From positions 13,855,594-13,919,593 of the forward strand of contig CM026431.1 in NCBI GenBank assembly GCA_014871385.1: DNA of 64,000 nt, read 5' to 3'. Positions within the stretch are counted from its first letter, which is position 1. The number at the start of each line of letters is the position of its first letter. The stretch is from Ceratodon purpureus. Taxonomy: Eukaryota > Streptophyta > Bryopsida > Pseudoditrichales > Ditrichaceae. The notes beneath the pieces are model-generated. The model did no database searches. It was not told where the DNA came from and saw nothing but the letters and a program-made list of their open reading frames with translations. This document shows, piece after piece, positions 14,201 to 25,742 of this stretch. A program made the position numbers and the translations under genes.

Positions 14201-14849
14201 ATAATGTTTGCCATCAGTACATGGTACTGTTGGGTGGGGAAGCTATTCTGTATCTTTGAGCGAAGATTCCTAAAGCTCCATTATCGGCACTGCTCCATTT
14301 TGGAGCATTCTACCATACTACTGGGTAGATAGTTTATCCAAACACGGCAAACGATGTCATTGAACTCAAGTTACTGTATATTAGAATGGATGGAAAAATT
14401 AGTGGATTTGAGTGACATGAAACCAATGAGTTGATTGGACAGGGAGGGAAAAACTATTCCCAGAAAGCATAAGTGAGAGGGTACAACACATCCAATCAAC
14501 AGTTTATTACTAGGGGCTGCTGCTGCTGAATGCTGAATGGTGATACTGTGCAGCTCATCAGACAGTCTATAATACTCATGACTCATGCACATGGAACCAA
14601 CTCTGGGCTCTGAATCATCTCTGCCAAACTTGACCAAACTTCGAAACTAACACAGCTTGACTCCACTTTGGGATCGCCAACAGCTTCAAAATTCCAACAA
14701 AAGCAACAAGTCAATGCCACAGCCACAGTCGAAAAAACACGTTTACAGACCGACTCAACCCAATTCCTTTACTGCCCAGACTTTGTTATTTGGATGCTGA
14801 GCACCTGGTATTGTACCGTAGTCTCTTACACTGGTTTGAATACCCGCCT
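11286..14849. other. AT-rich spacer
   Basis: This holds the 3' flank of the HNH-Myb gene and then AT-rich sequence. No open frame has a recognisable domain. A short frame near 13058-13240 in a locally GC-richer patch looks like a chance frame or a decayed fragment. No inverted-repeat ends were found around it. Confidence 0.6.
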
Positions 14850-14924
14850 GAGTATCACTTGGGTATCTCCTGGGTATCATAGGTGTATTACAGGAGTATC
14901 ACATGAGTATCATCAGGGTGTTCC
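14850..14924 (+). repeat. Degenerate short tandem repeat (GAGTATCAC type)
   Basis: At least six imperfect copies of a unit near GAGTATCACTT or GGGTATC follow each other with a period of about 11-13 bases. A similar run is at 16193-16248 with C in place of some T residues (CAGTACCAC, GGGTAACAC, CAGTATCAC). Two such runs 1.3 kb apart suggest shared ancestry. Confidence 0.55.
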
Positions 14925-15068
14925 TAGTCATTTTATCTCTGCCGTGCAGTTTGGAGCCTTGGCATTCAGCAATTCAGCAATTTTACATGTGTGAGATGGA
15001 AATGGGGAACCATGGATGAGGTCCCCGTTCACTAAATAAAGCTGATTGGATTTCCTAATATTGATATA

Positions 15069-15304
15069 CTCACTCTGTCTCACTAAAAGAGCATGGTTTG
15101 CTAATGATAGCAGATTTAAGGGCAGTTCTAAATTTAGAAAAAAGTTTGACAAATTTAGAAATAAGTGGCCAAATTTAGAAATAAGTGGCCAAATTTAAAA
15201 GAAGTTGCCAATTTTAGAAATGATTTGGCCAAATTTAGAAACCACTCTTTTTTTTAAGACAAATTATTTTACCAAACCATGCTCTTTTAGTGAGACGGAG
15301 GGAG
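15069..15304. mobile_element. Stowaway-type MITE (Tc1/mariner-like), 236 bp
   Basis: The left end CTCACTCTGTCTCACTAAAA and the reverse complement of the right end CTCCCTCCGTCTCACTAAAA form terminal inverted repeats matching at about 31 of 34 positions. TA dinucleotides flank both sides (15067-15068 and 15305-15306). CTCCCTCCGT ends with a TA target duplication are the signature of Stowaway MITEs. Inside is a tandem array of about 20-bp units (AAATTTAGAAATAAGTGGCC and variants, about 15120-15240). There is no coding capacity; mobilisation would need a mariner-type transposase elsewhere. Confidence 0.9.
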
Positions 15305-17938
15305 TATAATATAGATGAGGATTCAGGTATCTTTTAACATGGTTAAGTCTTGTTTTTTTTTTTTTCATAGAGATAAGAAGGATCCCTAAATTCAAATATG
15401 AGCTTTTATGCTATATTTTTATTTCTTTGAAGGATATACAAAATAGATTTTAAGGCATAATTTACTCTAACTTTTGTAGTGCAAATATAGTACAAAATGA
15501 TTGGCTATTTATTCAAAAATTACTTTGCAAGAACCTTATTTGTTCATTCTAAGCTAGCTACTACTTCCTGCATACAAGTCATGCCAGTAAAAAGCCATGT
15601 TTTAAATTAATATAAAAATTTGGAACTGGTTATAATCAATAGACCAATGAGTATGTTGCCTCTTTTTCCAACTTAATGTGAAAAATTCTCGATTTTTCTT
15701 CTTTAACTTGACAAACGTCACTTCTTCTTAGACCAGAAAGACAATCATGAATCCACATAGGCCCACCATGATTTAGAACATGCATCTAGCCTGAACATCA
15801 TCTTCAACTCGTTGAAGCTGATGTTTAGGACTACGAAAAAGACCTAAACATCATCTTCAACTAGAACCACTTTAGAAAACAACATTCTTCCCATTACATT
15901 ATCTTATATAGGGTAACCAACTCAGACCTCGAATACTAAACCAACAAGAAAATCTCTAATAGGCCCCTAACCGTTTGCCGTCATCTATATCCTAGAATGG
16001 GGTAATTTACACATCCAGCCAACACAAACAACAAGCCCTCCTAAACTCATAGATTAAAAACCACAAAAATTCCAACTTTTGTCCTAGAAGTTAACTTTCC
16101 GACCTATCGTACAAAAGTAGGCTTCTGCTCCTTCTGGCAGAAAGTGTAAACCACCTCCAGAAGCCAGGGACGAATATTCCCACAGACCCGCCCCAGTACC
16201 ACCCGGGTAACACATCAGTACCACCACAGTATCACCCAGGTACCAACTGGAAGAATACTATATCAAGGAGTCGGCCAAGAGTGATGTCCACAATCCAAGT
16301 CTGCGTGCGGCAAGCTTCTAATTTCTGCTCCGAGAGAACAGTAGGATTCGTCTCCGGACCGATCGACTTGCCGAAACGAGACCGAGCTTTGGAGCTTCTC
16401 GGGAGGGACCGAATGATGCCATGCAGAGTCGCCGCTTGAGGAGGGAGCTGGAGGAGTAGTGGTGCGGGTACAGGCGACGCAGGGAATTATTACCAGGTTT
16501 GTCTGTCTGTCTGGCAGCATCTGGCATCACCACTTATGTCCAAGTAAGTTGTTGTCTCTCGCTTCCAGAGCTCTAATTGATTCCTACCTCCGACGAGCAG
16601 ATAGCTGCTCAGACGTCCGGGTCCTGCTCTGCCATTTGAATATCATGTCGCAGTGGTTGCGCCATTCTTAATTCATACGCTAACAGAACAAGTTACACTG
16701 CAGCTAGCTCAAGTTGCCAGGACGGGACTATTCGGTTCCTGCAGCTAGAAGCTGAATTGGACCAGTTTCTAGACAAGCGCTGCAGTTTGCCAAGCGATCG
16801 ACAGATGGGTGCGTGACTGGAGGCGCGGTGCTGTGGTTTTCGTATCGTCTGCTGGTGAAGGTGAGACCGGTTTTTCTTTTTCAAGCTTGTTGTTTTGGTA
16901 TCGATCGAGTTTCTAGTGGTTTGTGTTTCGGTTCGTTTTTTGGTTTCGGAGACTGGAGGATTCGTCCGGAGCTTGATTGCTAGCTAGATAGCGAGCTCTA
17001 GATTCTTGGTTGAATCTAGTTTTTGGGGTGGTACCGAGGGGCGAGCTTACCGTTTTGTGGTTTTAGTCTTGATCGAGTTTCTAGATAGTGGTTCTTGTTT
17101 CTTGGTTCTTTTGGGTTCGGTGATGGAAGCTAGAAGTGGATTCGACGACCCGGTATCCTGCCTGCGTGCTCTGTCTTGGTTGGATCGGTCTGGTTTGTGG
17201 AGTGGAAGCGAGAGGCGTTGGTTTGAGTTTCGTTGGTGAGGTTTGGCGCCGAGTTTGTTACTAGAGTTCTTGTGTTCTGCGAACGCTAAGGACTTCTTGT
17301 CCTTGAGGTTTAGCGCTTCTTAATTCTTTCAATAGCTTGTGTTGGAGAGCTCAGGGACGAGCTAGGTCGTCCAGTGACCGATAGTGGAGGCGCGCATACT
17401 CTGGTATGCTTGTGCACATAGGCCAGATGGATTCTCAGAAAAAATTGCTTGCTAGTTTAGATTAATCTAGATCTCCTGCGGCGAGCTATGCCGCGAAGGT
17501 GTTGTAGTTCGTGATCATGGCGAGCTAGCTGTTGATCTTTGCTAATTCATTTTTTGGCGAACTATTTTTGATCCTGCAGCTTGAATCACGCTCAAATGCA
17601 TAATACCTGAGGACATGGTTGATGATTTCTGGACGCCCTATGAAGAAATAATACTCTTTATTTCCTTTGCAGCTTTGGTTAGAGCTACAGCGAGGCGAAT
17701 CCTTGGTAGAGGTGAGAAGCTTGATTGCTGCTGGCGACCATGTAATTTCTCATCGTGTTGTCGTGAATTGGACGTTCTTGCGAACTGGGATCGGATGCTC
17801 AGTTAGATGTGTTAGTCAGATGAGTTTGCACGAGTTTGCAGTGAGAATTGTAGGTTGATCCTGCTTTTTATGGGCTTTTTGGTAGGTCAGCGGTTTCGAG
17901 GGGTTTCAAAATTTGCGAACCCTAACGTGGTGCACAAG
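15305..17938. other. Spacer and upstream/leader region of the GDU gene
   Basis: 15305-16190 is AT-rich and holds nothing I can name. From about 16260 the sequence becomes GC-richer with pyrimidine and GAGCT-rich stretches, consistent with a promoter and a long 5' leader. One or more leader introns are likely (for example an acceptor-like TTTCCTTTGCAG near 17660-17672), but I cannot fix the boundaries. Short frames here have no domain support. Confidence 0.45.
16193..16248 (+). repeat. Degenerate short tandem repeat (CAGTACCAC type)
   Basis: Four to five imperfect units (CAGTACCAC, GGGTAACAC, CAGTACCAC, CAGTATCAC, AGGTACCA) follow each other with a period near 12. The array is a relative of the run at 14850-14924. 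It lies just upstream of the GC-rich GDU leader. Confidence 0.5.
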
Positions 17939-18421
17939 ATGAGTGATTGCTACAACAGATACGGTACTTCCAGTAAAGATGAAGGCTGCTCCCCCGCTCA
18001 ACCCGTAAGCCATCTGCTGCGTGCATCCGCTATTGTGGCTACGGCCGTGTTTCTGTTGATCACCATCGTCTTGCTCATCTTCATCCTCCATAAGCGTAGA
18101 ATGCTCCTTCTTGTGCGCCTGCGACAAAGGGTGCAGAGTGCCCCACCAGCTTTGTACGTGTGGTCCGGCACTACAAATGACTCAGAGCCTGCTGCACCTC
18201 AACCGGCCACTGAAACTTCACCCACAGTAGCAAAATCCTCCAAGGGATCTGTTGCCACAGCTGCTGAACCTGTTTCATGCGTGATCATGGCGGGGGAAGA
18301 CCGGCCCACGTATTTGGCTCGTCCCTTGCCGAGGGAGGAATTTGTAGATGTGAGCTTAGATGGCAAATTGGATGAGCTAGAAAAGGGCAAGCGCAAGGCA
18401 AGTCTAAACTCTTCACGGTGA
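17939..18421 (+). CDS. GDU: GLUTAMINE DUMPER-like single-pass membrane protein (160 aa)
   Basis: The frame from ATG 17939 encodes 160 residues, close to the size of Arabidopsis GDU1. It has a short N-terminal segment, one hydrophobic membrane span at about residues 27-50 followed by HKRR, a Ser/Thr/Ala-rich linker, and SCVIMAGEDRPTYLARP at about 113-129. VIMAG followed by a P-T-(F/Y)-L-A motif is the defining signature of the GDU family; in Arabidopsis it recruits the ubiquitin ligase LOG2 and overexpression increases amino-acid export. The frame is open further upstream to 17855, but this ATG gives the family length and places the span correctly. Single coding exon. A role in amino-acid export at the plasma membrane is inferred from the family. 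Confidence 0.88.
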   Translation: MSDCYNRYGTSSKDEGCSPAQPVSHLLRASAIVATAVFLLITIVLLIFILHKRRMLLLVRLRQRVQSAPPALYVWSGTTNDSEPAAPQPATETSPTVAKSSKGSVATAAEPVSCVIMAGEDRPTYLARPLPREEFVDVSLDGKLDELEKGKRKASLNSSR

Positions 18422-19515
18422 GATTCCATAGTTATGGTTTTCTGTGTACAGCTTCGATTATTAAGATTTGTACATATACTGAGGATGTCATGTTCATAAA
18501 GAGCACTAATATATTTTAGACAATTCTTTCCGAGCAGTGTATGAGCTGCTCATTCTGAATCTGTCATGTAAGACCTCGGCTGTGGTTACTAAACCCTCGA
18601 CAGCCTGTAAATTCTCTTATGAAATTAACTACATGGTTTAAGTGAGGATTACTTGGAACTACACAATGCACAGTGACAGGAATTATCGTAGTCGTTCTGC
18701 TATCATAATAATATGGTCTTACCATGTCAGACCAGTTGTGTCCAGATTTTATCGTTTATTCCTGTCTTCATAACGTGAAAGAGAATGGCTTTAAGACACT
18801 GAACTGCTTCGCGACCTAAAAACACATGACTTGGCCATGTCCACAGACGTGATTCATTTCGTAAGGAACTGCAACCCCGAAAAGTTCACTAGACATGATG
18901 GCTAAATGTGTGATTCCAATGTCCTCTGAAGTACAGAGTAAAGGGTTTAACTCCAAGATTAGGTACGTAACGCCAACAAACTCACGCTTCGAGCAAGTTG
19001 GCAGATGAGCTGGAGTGCCAACGTTTGGGTAAGCCACAGCAGCGCTAACGGTGTGATAAATTTTCCGACCAAACTTCTATTGCTCACCGTCGTGTGCATG
19101 GTGAAGTAAAATCGGGCGAAAACCCCGCTGTCGTACCGTAGGAATTGCCTTCAGCAGGTCATCAATGCAGCAAAACTTTTCCAGAAAATTGCTAAAAAAT
19201 TAAAAATTAAAATAAAAGTATTGGACACGACTCTGTCTGCCAAGAGACAGATCCTTACCCTGTCGCGTATGTAAACAATTCCGAACAAAATAGTTTAACT
19301 TCAGTTTGCAGGTTTCTGTCAAAGACATATTTTAAATCCCCTTGATGAACCTGCAGAATATCGAGTGTACATGCCGAACGCATGTTGCAGATCTTGAATC
19401 TCAGCTGGTGGCCGAGATGATAGAACACCTCTCTTTTGGTATAAGAGCATGCAGGAGTCACTGGCAATCCAGGGAATGAAGAGAGGGGTCCGACTTTAGA
19501 GGAAGGCGACGAGTC
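18422..19515. other. Intergenic region between GDU and BAHD genes
   Basis: This contains the 3' flank of the GDU gene and the promoter of the acyltransferase. Minus-strand frames at 18816-19037 and 19255-19674 lack domains; the latter overlaps the start of the BAHD gene and is a shadow. No repeat was recognised. Confidence 0.55.
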
Positions 19516-20995
19516 ATGACTTACTGCAATCCTGATGAAGTAGAAGCCGGCACTGCAGTGCCTGAAAATGGCCCGAGCTTCAACAATTTCACAGTGGTAG
19601 TGCATGCTATGAAAGTGGTTCAACCTGCCGAAGTCACGAAGGAGGAAACAATCTACCTGACCAACATCGATCAAATGCTAGTTGTGCCTGTGGAATCCTT
19701 CTTCGTGTACTTGCCAAACTCGAAGAAAAGCTCCGAGTCTGTGTTCTGGGTTCTGGAGGACGCCCTTGCCAAGGTATTGGTACCGTATCACTTCATGGCA
19801 GGGCGTTTTGAGGTGAATACGGAGGAGGGAAGGTTGCAGGTGAAATGCAATCGGGCAGGTGTGGGCTTTGTGGTTGCATCATCAGAACAGACGATCGAGG
19901 ATCTGGGTGATTTGAAGCTTATGAATCCCGGATTTCGAAAGCTGGTGCCATCGCCTCCTGGTGACAATGTCAGCCTGTTCGATGATTTCCTTCTCATGGT
20001 CCAGGTAGGCGCACTATCAAGCTTGAATTCTGCAATATCCACTGATGAACTCTCGATCCGATCTAGCATTTAAGTAAATTTTTGACGACGTTGTGACCTA
20101 ATTACAGGTGACAAGGTTTCGGTGCGGAGGATTCACCGTCGGGTTCCGCATGAGCCATTCATTGTGTGATGGCACGTCTTCAGCACAATTCTTCCGCAGT
20201 TTTTGCAAGTTAGCTCGTGGGGCGCCTCTCACAGAATTTCCCGACTTGGACAGAACCATACTCAAGCCCCGAGACCCCCCAGCGCCTGAATTCAACCATC
20301 CTGAATGCTTCAGAAGCGGTGGAGTGATCCCAAATGGAGCTGGCACCGTCGACAACATAGACATTGTGGCGCCTCAGTACATAACAAAGCACATCCCCAT
20401 GTCATTGATGGAGATACAAACGCTGAAGACTATCGCCATGGCCGATGGGAGCATCAAGAGATGCTCGTCCTTTGAAGTCACCATCGCCCACTTCTGGCAA
20501 GCAAGAACCCGCAGCCTCGAGTTTGCCCCCGACGAGCTCACAAATCTTCTGATTGCTGTCGACTTCCGGGCCAAAATGCACCCCCCCATCCAGCCTACGT
20601 TCTGCGGCAACACTATCATTTCTGCCCATGTCAGCGCCTTAGCTTCTGAGGTTGCCCACAACCCACTTTCATATTGCGTTGCCAAAATCCAAGAAGCCGT
20701 TGCGAGAATTGATGAGCGTTATGTTCGATCCGCCCTTGACTGGCTGCAACTCCATGGAGGAGTACCAGCCATTGGCAGTGCTAAAGATATGCTAGTGTCC
20801 GCGTGGTGGAAGTTCCCGTTCTATGAGCACGACTTCGGATGGGGAAAACCTGTTCACTCGGGGCCACCCTCGGGGAGTACACCACAATTCGCCCTCATTG
20901 TTTCCAACGGAACTGAGGACGGTGGACTCCTCCTCTTGGTCAGCTTTCAGCCTCACGAAATGGTGAAGTTCGAGAGGTACCTCAAGGACATCTGA
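19516..20995 (+). CDS. BAHD-family acyl-CoA-dependent acyltransferase (458 aa)
   Basis: Two exons, 19516-20004 and 20108-20995, flank a 103-bp GT-AG intron. The protein has the usual BAHD length. The catalytic HxxxD motif appears as MSHSLCDG (His about 180, Asp about 184) and the structural DFGWGKP motif is at about 405-411. The N-terminal YLTNIDQ stretch and the single intron just before the HxxxD exon are common in the hydroxycinnamoyl and fatty-alcohol transferase side of the family. Members move an acyl group from acyl-CoA to an alcohol or amine in the cytosol. The substrate cannot be read from sequence; suberin, cutin or phenolic ester formation are options. No broken motif is seen. Confidence 0.93.
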
Positions 20996-22250
20996 ACCCA
21001 GCACCACTGTCTGTAGGTGCTCGGCGTCTTTGAGAAGAGTAATAAAACGTTGCCTACATTGATCTGCAGCTTGCTCAACACCGTTGAAGAGATTGTGAAT
21101 GTAAGCCTACCAGATGAAACACATGGACTAAAAGCTTACTCTAATATAAAATGAATGTAAATATCAAAAGAGGATAGTTCACTTGCCTCTATCTGCCCTC
21201 GAAGGTGGCAATCGGACATGTTGCCATATGATCAATCAACTTCACCACAATATACAAAATATCACCACTTTCATGTTTCCATATGAAAATTTTCACTGGA
21301 TTCCTACTAAGTAAGAGTTTATGCAGAGTTTATTCGTAGAGAGCATAGAAAACATCAAAAAAGTAGTCTAAACAATCTTGAGAAATCAGATAACTATTGG
21401 CTTCGCCACCTGCTAACGGATGGCTAATGCATGACAATCAAAGGTCAGATTCAAGCAGATGTGTAGAGCAGGTACAACAGATTCTTGTTTGGGCGGCTCT
21501 TTTGTTGAGGATTTGAGTGAGGGTCCTGTTGATGCTTTTATGCTGCAGGTGTTTGCTCGTCGTACTGCAAGCGTAAGCAATGTAATAGTAATTATACTTC
21601 TTCAGCATGATCACATTCTCAGCACAACTTATGCTCAAGCTGATAGGGAGATCTGTAAAATTATTTTCGTACTACTAGAGTATGTCTCCACCTTCCCTCA
21701 CATTCATAACCACTCATTCTCCCTAGTAATGGTGGCGAGGAAATCGCAAAAAATGGCACACCAAAATTGGAACAGGTCAAAATCTCCAGTTTATCAAACT
21801 GCAGGCTTCATCTTGTAAAGCACTGTGTAACAGATTCAGACTTCTCTACTTGCACATTAAAGTCTCTAGTCCCAACAAACAGCAGCTTTTTCACATGAAC
21901 GTGCAGAAAAATAAAGAGTTGGTTGGAAATGTAGCACATCTGCGTGTCATTCTAAACCCAAAACCTCTGACCAAATAGGATGAAAGCGCTGAAACAAAAA
22001 TCAGCCACCTCTAGGAACTAAGAATTGCTGTCAACTCTCTCAATTCAACAGTGTTGATAGATTTTTCCAACGCACTATGGCGACTGAACTAAACTCGGGA
22101 AACCTCTAACATATACACTAACTACTAATAAACCATTAATTACAAAATTGCTGGACTGCCTCATGCGTTGGGCGGGGGAAGAATCTCTCTACAAAAATGG
22201 CTACCTCATCTACTCCGAAGCCCCGCCACAAGGATGTCACAGATTGAAGA
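20996..22250. other. Convergent intergenic region
   Basis: This region lies between the 3' ends of the plus-strand BAHD gene and the minus-strand GDU-like gene. A plus-strand frame at 21459-21818 encodes no recognisable domain. AT-rich stretches and probable 3' untranslated sequence are present. Nothing else can be supported. Confidence 0.55.
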
Positions 22251-23073
22251 CTATTGCGAACCAAAAAGGGGGTTGCGGAAGAGGCCATCGGAGCTTTGGA
22301 CGCAAGGATCTGCATCATCTGAGGCATTGAGGTCGTGATTCTCACCTGCTTCTTCGGAGGATTGATCCTTTTCCCCATTTTGGCCATCGTCGGTGACGTC
22401 GGCTGGTTTCGGAGTGTCTTTAGTGGTGTCAGTGAGGAAAGGTTTAGGCAGGGCGAAGAACTGGGGTTTTTCGTCGCCCGGGAGCTGCACGAACACCGCG
22501 TCGTCGTATTCTGGCGAGTTGGCGGGGATGGTGGGGGTGTGGGAGGTATTGGTGGACGGAGGGGCGAGTGCGGTGAGCTGGTGCTCTTGGATGAATTCTT
22601 GACGGCGGCGTTCGAGGCGGCGCTGGCGGAGGACGGACAAGCAGAGCAGGATCGTGGCGATGGCGACCATGACCATCATGCACGACATCCCGCCCACGAT
22701 GATGAGCAGCGTCTGCGGGTTCTGGCAGTGCACGGGCTCCCCTGTCTTCAAGTCGCGGCACACGACCGCGGCGGGGACCGGAGTCGGCGCCTGCGAGTCT
22801 GCCGCCAATAGCTTCCGCGCCGCTGAAAATCAAAAATCCGAAAAATTTGTCAGACCAAAGAGAGGATTCGCAGTTCAATGTGAGTAGAATTGTTGGAGGT
22901 GCCAAACGCAGCGAATAGGTGTCTTTACGATCTTCGAGAGGGACTCGAAACACAACATCCTGAACTGTCTCACTAGTGCCCCATCCCGGGGACCTAACCT
23001 TGTCATTGCAATGCGCGCAACGAGCGTCAATGTTCGCAGACAAACACAGAGTCACTACTAACAAGATCGACAC
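22251..23073 (-). CDS. Divergent GLUTAMINE DUMPER-like membrane protein
   Basis: The main exon is 22251-22822. It encodes a membrane span (LLIIVGG to LLCLSVL), a basic RQRRLERRR stretch, a linker of about 40 residues, then AVFVQLPGDEKPQFFALPKP, which aligns with the GDU motif region. VIMAG is replaced by VQLPG, while acidic-x-P and F-L-x-P positions are kept. An acidic tail of about 60 residues follows. There is no ATG at the start of the exon. A possible upstream exon ends at 22974 (intron 22823-22973, GTGAGA donor, TTTTCAG acceptor) and would add a hydrophobic AAAAAAVSILLVVTLCL segment, but its own ATG was not found. GDU membership is therefore likely but not certain, and the N-terminus is open. 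Confidence 0.6.
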
Positions 23074-24118
23074 AGCTGCTGCTGCTGCTGCCGGAAGATA
23101 AAGATGTCTAATCCAACTACGTTCTCGTCACTCCGGCGATCATCCTTGACAGTAAACACGAAATCATCCTCCACTTGCCTGACTAACATTACTCCACAAA
23201 ACTCGTGCAAACAATCCAGATCAAAAACTTGTGACGAAACCATCGCCATCCCACTCACAAGAACAGTACAACTGTCCACGAAACCAACTGTAGTCACAAC
23301 CACTCCACTCACCAGCATGGAAGCTCCGAGATCCATATCCAAACTCATTTCCCCTGCTCTCCATATATCCAAATCCGACGCACAGAACTGCCCACACGAC
23401 GAGAGCGAATATTTACACTGAAGCCACCAGCGAAGACGAAGATTCACCCAATCCAACAAACTCCAGCTTCAACCTTAACTCTCCCACAAACAAACTATCA
23501 CTGAAATCTAGGACAACTCGATTCAGCAACGCGCCCATCCCGCAAACCACACAGCCTCTACAAACACCAGAATGCCATCCCGATCACCATATCAGCTAGA
23601 AAACGTTCCGTACACATCTCAGAAGAATACTTCGAGCGAATGCTGCACAGATAACGACCAAGTTACGTTTTTCGCCAACCAACTGGCTGTGTGGTGGGAC
23701 TACACACGGAAGCATATCTGCACAAGTGGGGACGAGAGCTTACGAAGCCGCCATCACCCCCAGGCAAAGCGGGCGTCGAGTTGACGAGTCGAGACTGGGG
23801 CGAAGTTCTCGCGTGGGGAGGGCGGAAATAGCAAAATTCTCCTGGCGATGGTCATCCGTTTGGAACTTTAGGTGGTCGCGGCGTTGGTGCCATCTCCGTG
23901 GTGGGACTGGCCCGTTCAATCGGTGGCTGGATTCAAGGATTGGCCTGCTGCATGGGAGCCTGCGTCGGTACATACATCCACTCCACTCCAGGGCAGCCAG
24001 TGCCGCTGCAAGTGGAGCTCGCACCTCGCGACGCCGCCGACGCCGGCGCCGCGCCCCGCGGCTGCACGCGTCGTCGCGCGTCGGCCTGCGTCCATGAACG
24101 GGGAGAATGTTCAATTAT
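23074..24118. other. Upstream region of the GDU-like gene with a GC-rich island
   Basis: From about 23690 to 24110 the sequence is strongly GC-rich (runs of GCCGCCGACGCCGG type) and then drops sharply to AT-rich sequence. Several frames on both strands overlap here (for example 23726-24097 plus and 23740-24114 minus) and all have Arg/Ala-rich composition expected of chance frames. It may be a promoter or CpG island of the minus-strand gene or a remnant of another gene. No domain was recognised in any frame. Confidence 0.4.
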
Positions 24119-24362
24119 TTGATGCACTTGAGTTCATGGTTACCGGAGTACAGAGAATATGCTGTATTTGTTCCAGGAATCTTTCACATACATATAAATT
24201 TTTCGTACTTCTAAAGTATTTCGAATATTTTGGTGATGGGTATTTACAAGTACAAAAAATAATCTGTAAGTACGTATAAATCGAGCTAGAAGTACGTAGC
24301 CAAAATTTGAAAATACCGAAATATTCATGTACTCCGGTTAACTTGCTTAAGTTGACATCAAG
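24119..24362. mobile_element. Fold-back or MITE-like element, about 244 bp
   Basis: The left arm (from TTGATGCACTTGAG through CCGGAGTACAGAGAATAT, ending near 24160) is mirrored by the right arm (reverse complement CTTGATGTCAACTTAAG through CCGGAGTACATGAATAT, from 24321). The core ACCGGAGTACA is exact and the arms extend about 40 bases with small mismatches and gaps. The interior is AT-rich with scattered GTACTT motifs. No clear target duplication was seen and no transposase. It sits exactly at the border between GC-rich and AT-rich sequence. Confidence 0.55.
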
Positions 24363-25742
24363 GTGTTTTTTGGTTGAGATTGATACCAGGGCCACACCAA
24401 GGCCCCAGGAGGTTCACATAGGGGCCATACCAAAAATACCAGTCCATCTCAAAAAATTGAAGTGTAATTTTCACGTACCATTTACATGATTTTACACATT
24501 GTAATTTGCAACATTGTGTGTTATGTAAAAGTTACATGAATGTTATACTTGCGATTTTCATGTGTGCTTTCAATTGTAATTATCATATATACGTTTTAAG
24601 AATAAATGTTACAAAAAATTTAGGAATATTTTATATAATTTCTACATGATGTTTATGTGGATGTTCTTTGAAAATAATTGTAACATTGTTACATGAATTT
24701 TATGTGGATGTTTTAAAAGTAATTGACTTATAAATGTTACAAGAATTTCATGTAGAAGTTTCATGATAGTATAGTTTATACATTTGTTACATGCCTATTG
24801 TAGATTTAAGATATGCTTTCTTATACAAATTCCATACAACATGTACACTACAACTTCTCATTAATAAATAATGAAAATAATATTTCACAAAATAATGGGC
24901 TTCTGTGATAATAATGGTAGCTACATTATACAAAAGCTAGGCTTTATTCACTAACACTATAAACAAGCATCTTTTGCCTTATACTCAAAAACTTAGAGAA
25001 GGCAGCTTAAAATCGTACTTACAAAAAATTGAATAAGGCGGTTCTGATTAAATCATTTTTTACAAATCTATATAATCTGGTTGTCAACCTATTGGTACTT
25101 ATGAGGCTAAAATTGTACTACTGCAATATGTTAAGTTGCTATGAACTAGAAAATCATAACCAGCAGCCTACCGTATTACTTGTGATCAAGCGGTGACATG
25201 CGTTAGAGAGAATGCATGCTTCAGCATTGCACACAATAAAAAAAACTGTGGCACTTTTGTATATCAAATTCCACATCACTAAATCACCTTTAGACAAGAT
25301 GTTCAACCAGAAAATAACCTTTTAATTTCTCATGGAAGGTGCAGCTCCTCTGCCCCCCATTGGAGGGGGTACAATGCCTCTTGCTGCTAAATGAGTCAGT
25401 AATCATTAAGCAATGGAACAAGTTTATATGTGAATTCTTTAAAATAAAAGCTTGGATTCAAAATATTCCTCGGTAGAATGTGTCCTTAGATTACAACATT
25501 CTGCATCATGAAAGATTCTGGAACATGCTTGCTTAGCCAGGACACAACAACATTGATACCACCTAAACGCATAATAACGCAAACAGTTTTAACAAAGATT
25601 TTGTGCATAATGGAAAGCTCACTGACCTTGGCCTACATGGTTAACGCACGACCACAACCAACTCCAACACCTGACAATTCCTTTCCCTCCACATCAAATA
25701 TAGTGATGTTGAGAAAATTGTGACAATTCATCCCCTTATAGA

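Noticed and set aside
18816-19674. Minus-strand frames between the GDU and BAHD genes
   Set aside because: No domains; the longer one is a shadow of the BAHD first exon.
22444-23073. Long minus-strand frame of 209 codons overlapping the GDU-like gene
   Set aside because: It is Arg/His/Pro-rich and reads the GDU-like exon in the wrong frame; the frame with membrane span and GDU motif is preferred.
23726-24114. Overlapping frames on both strands in the GC-rich island
   Set aside because: Composition is that of chance frames in GC-rich DNA and no domain is seen.
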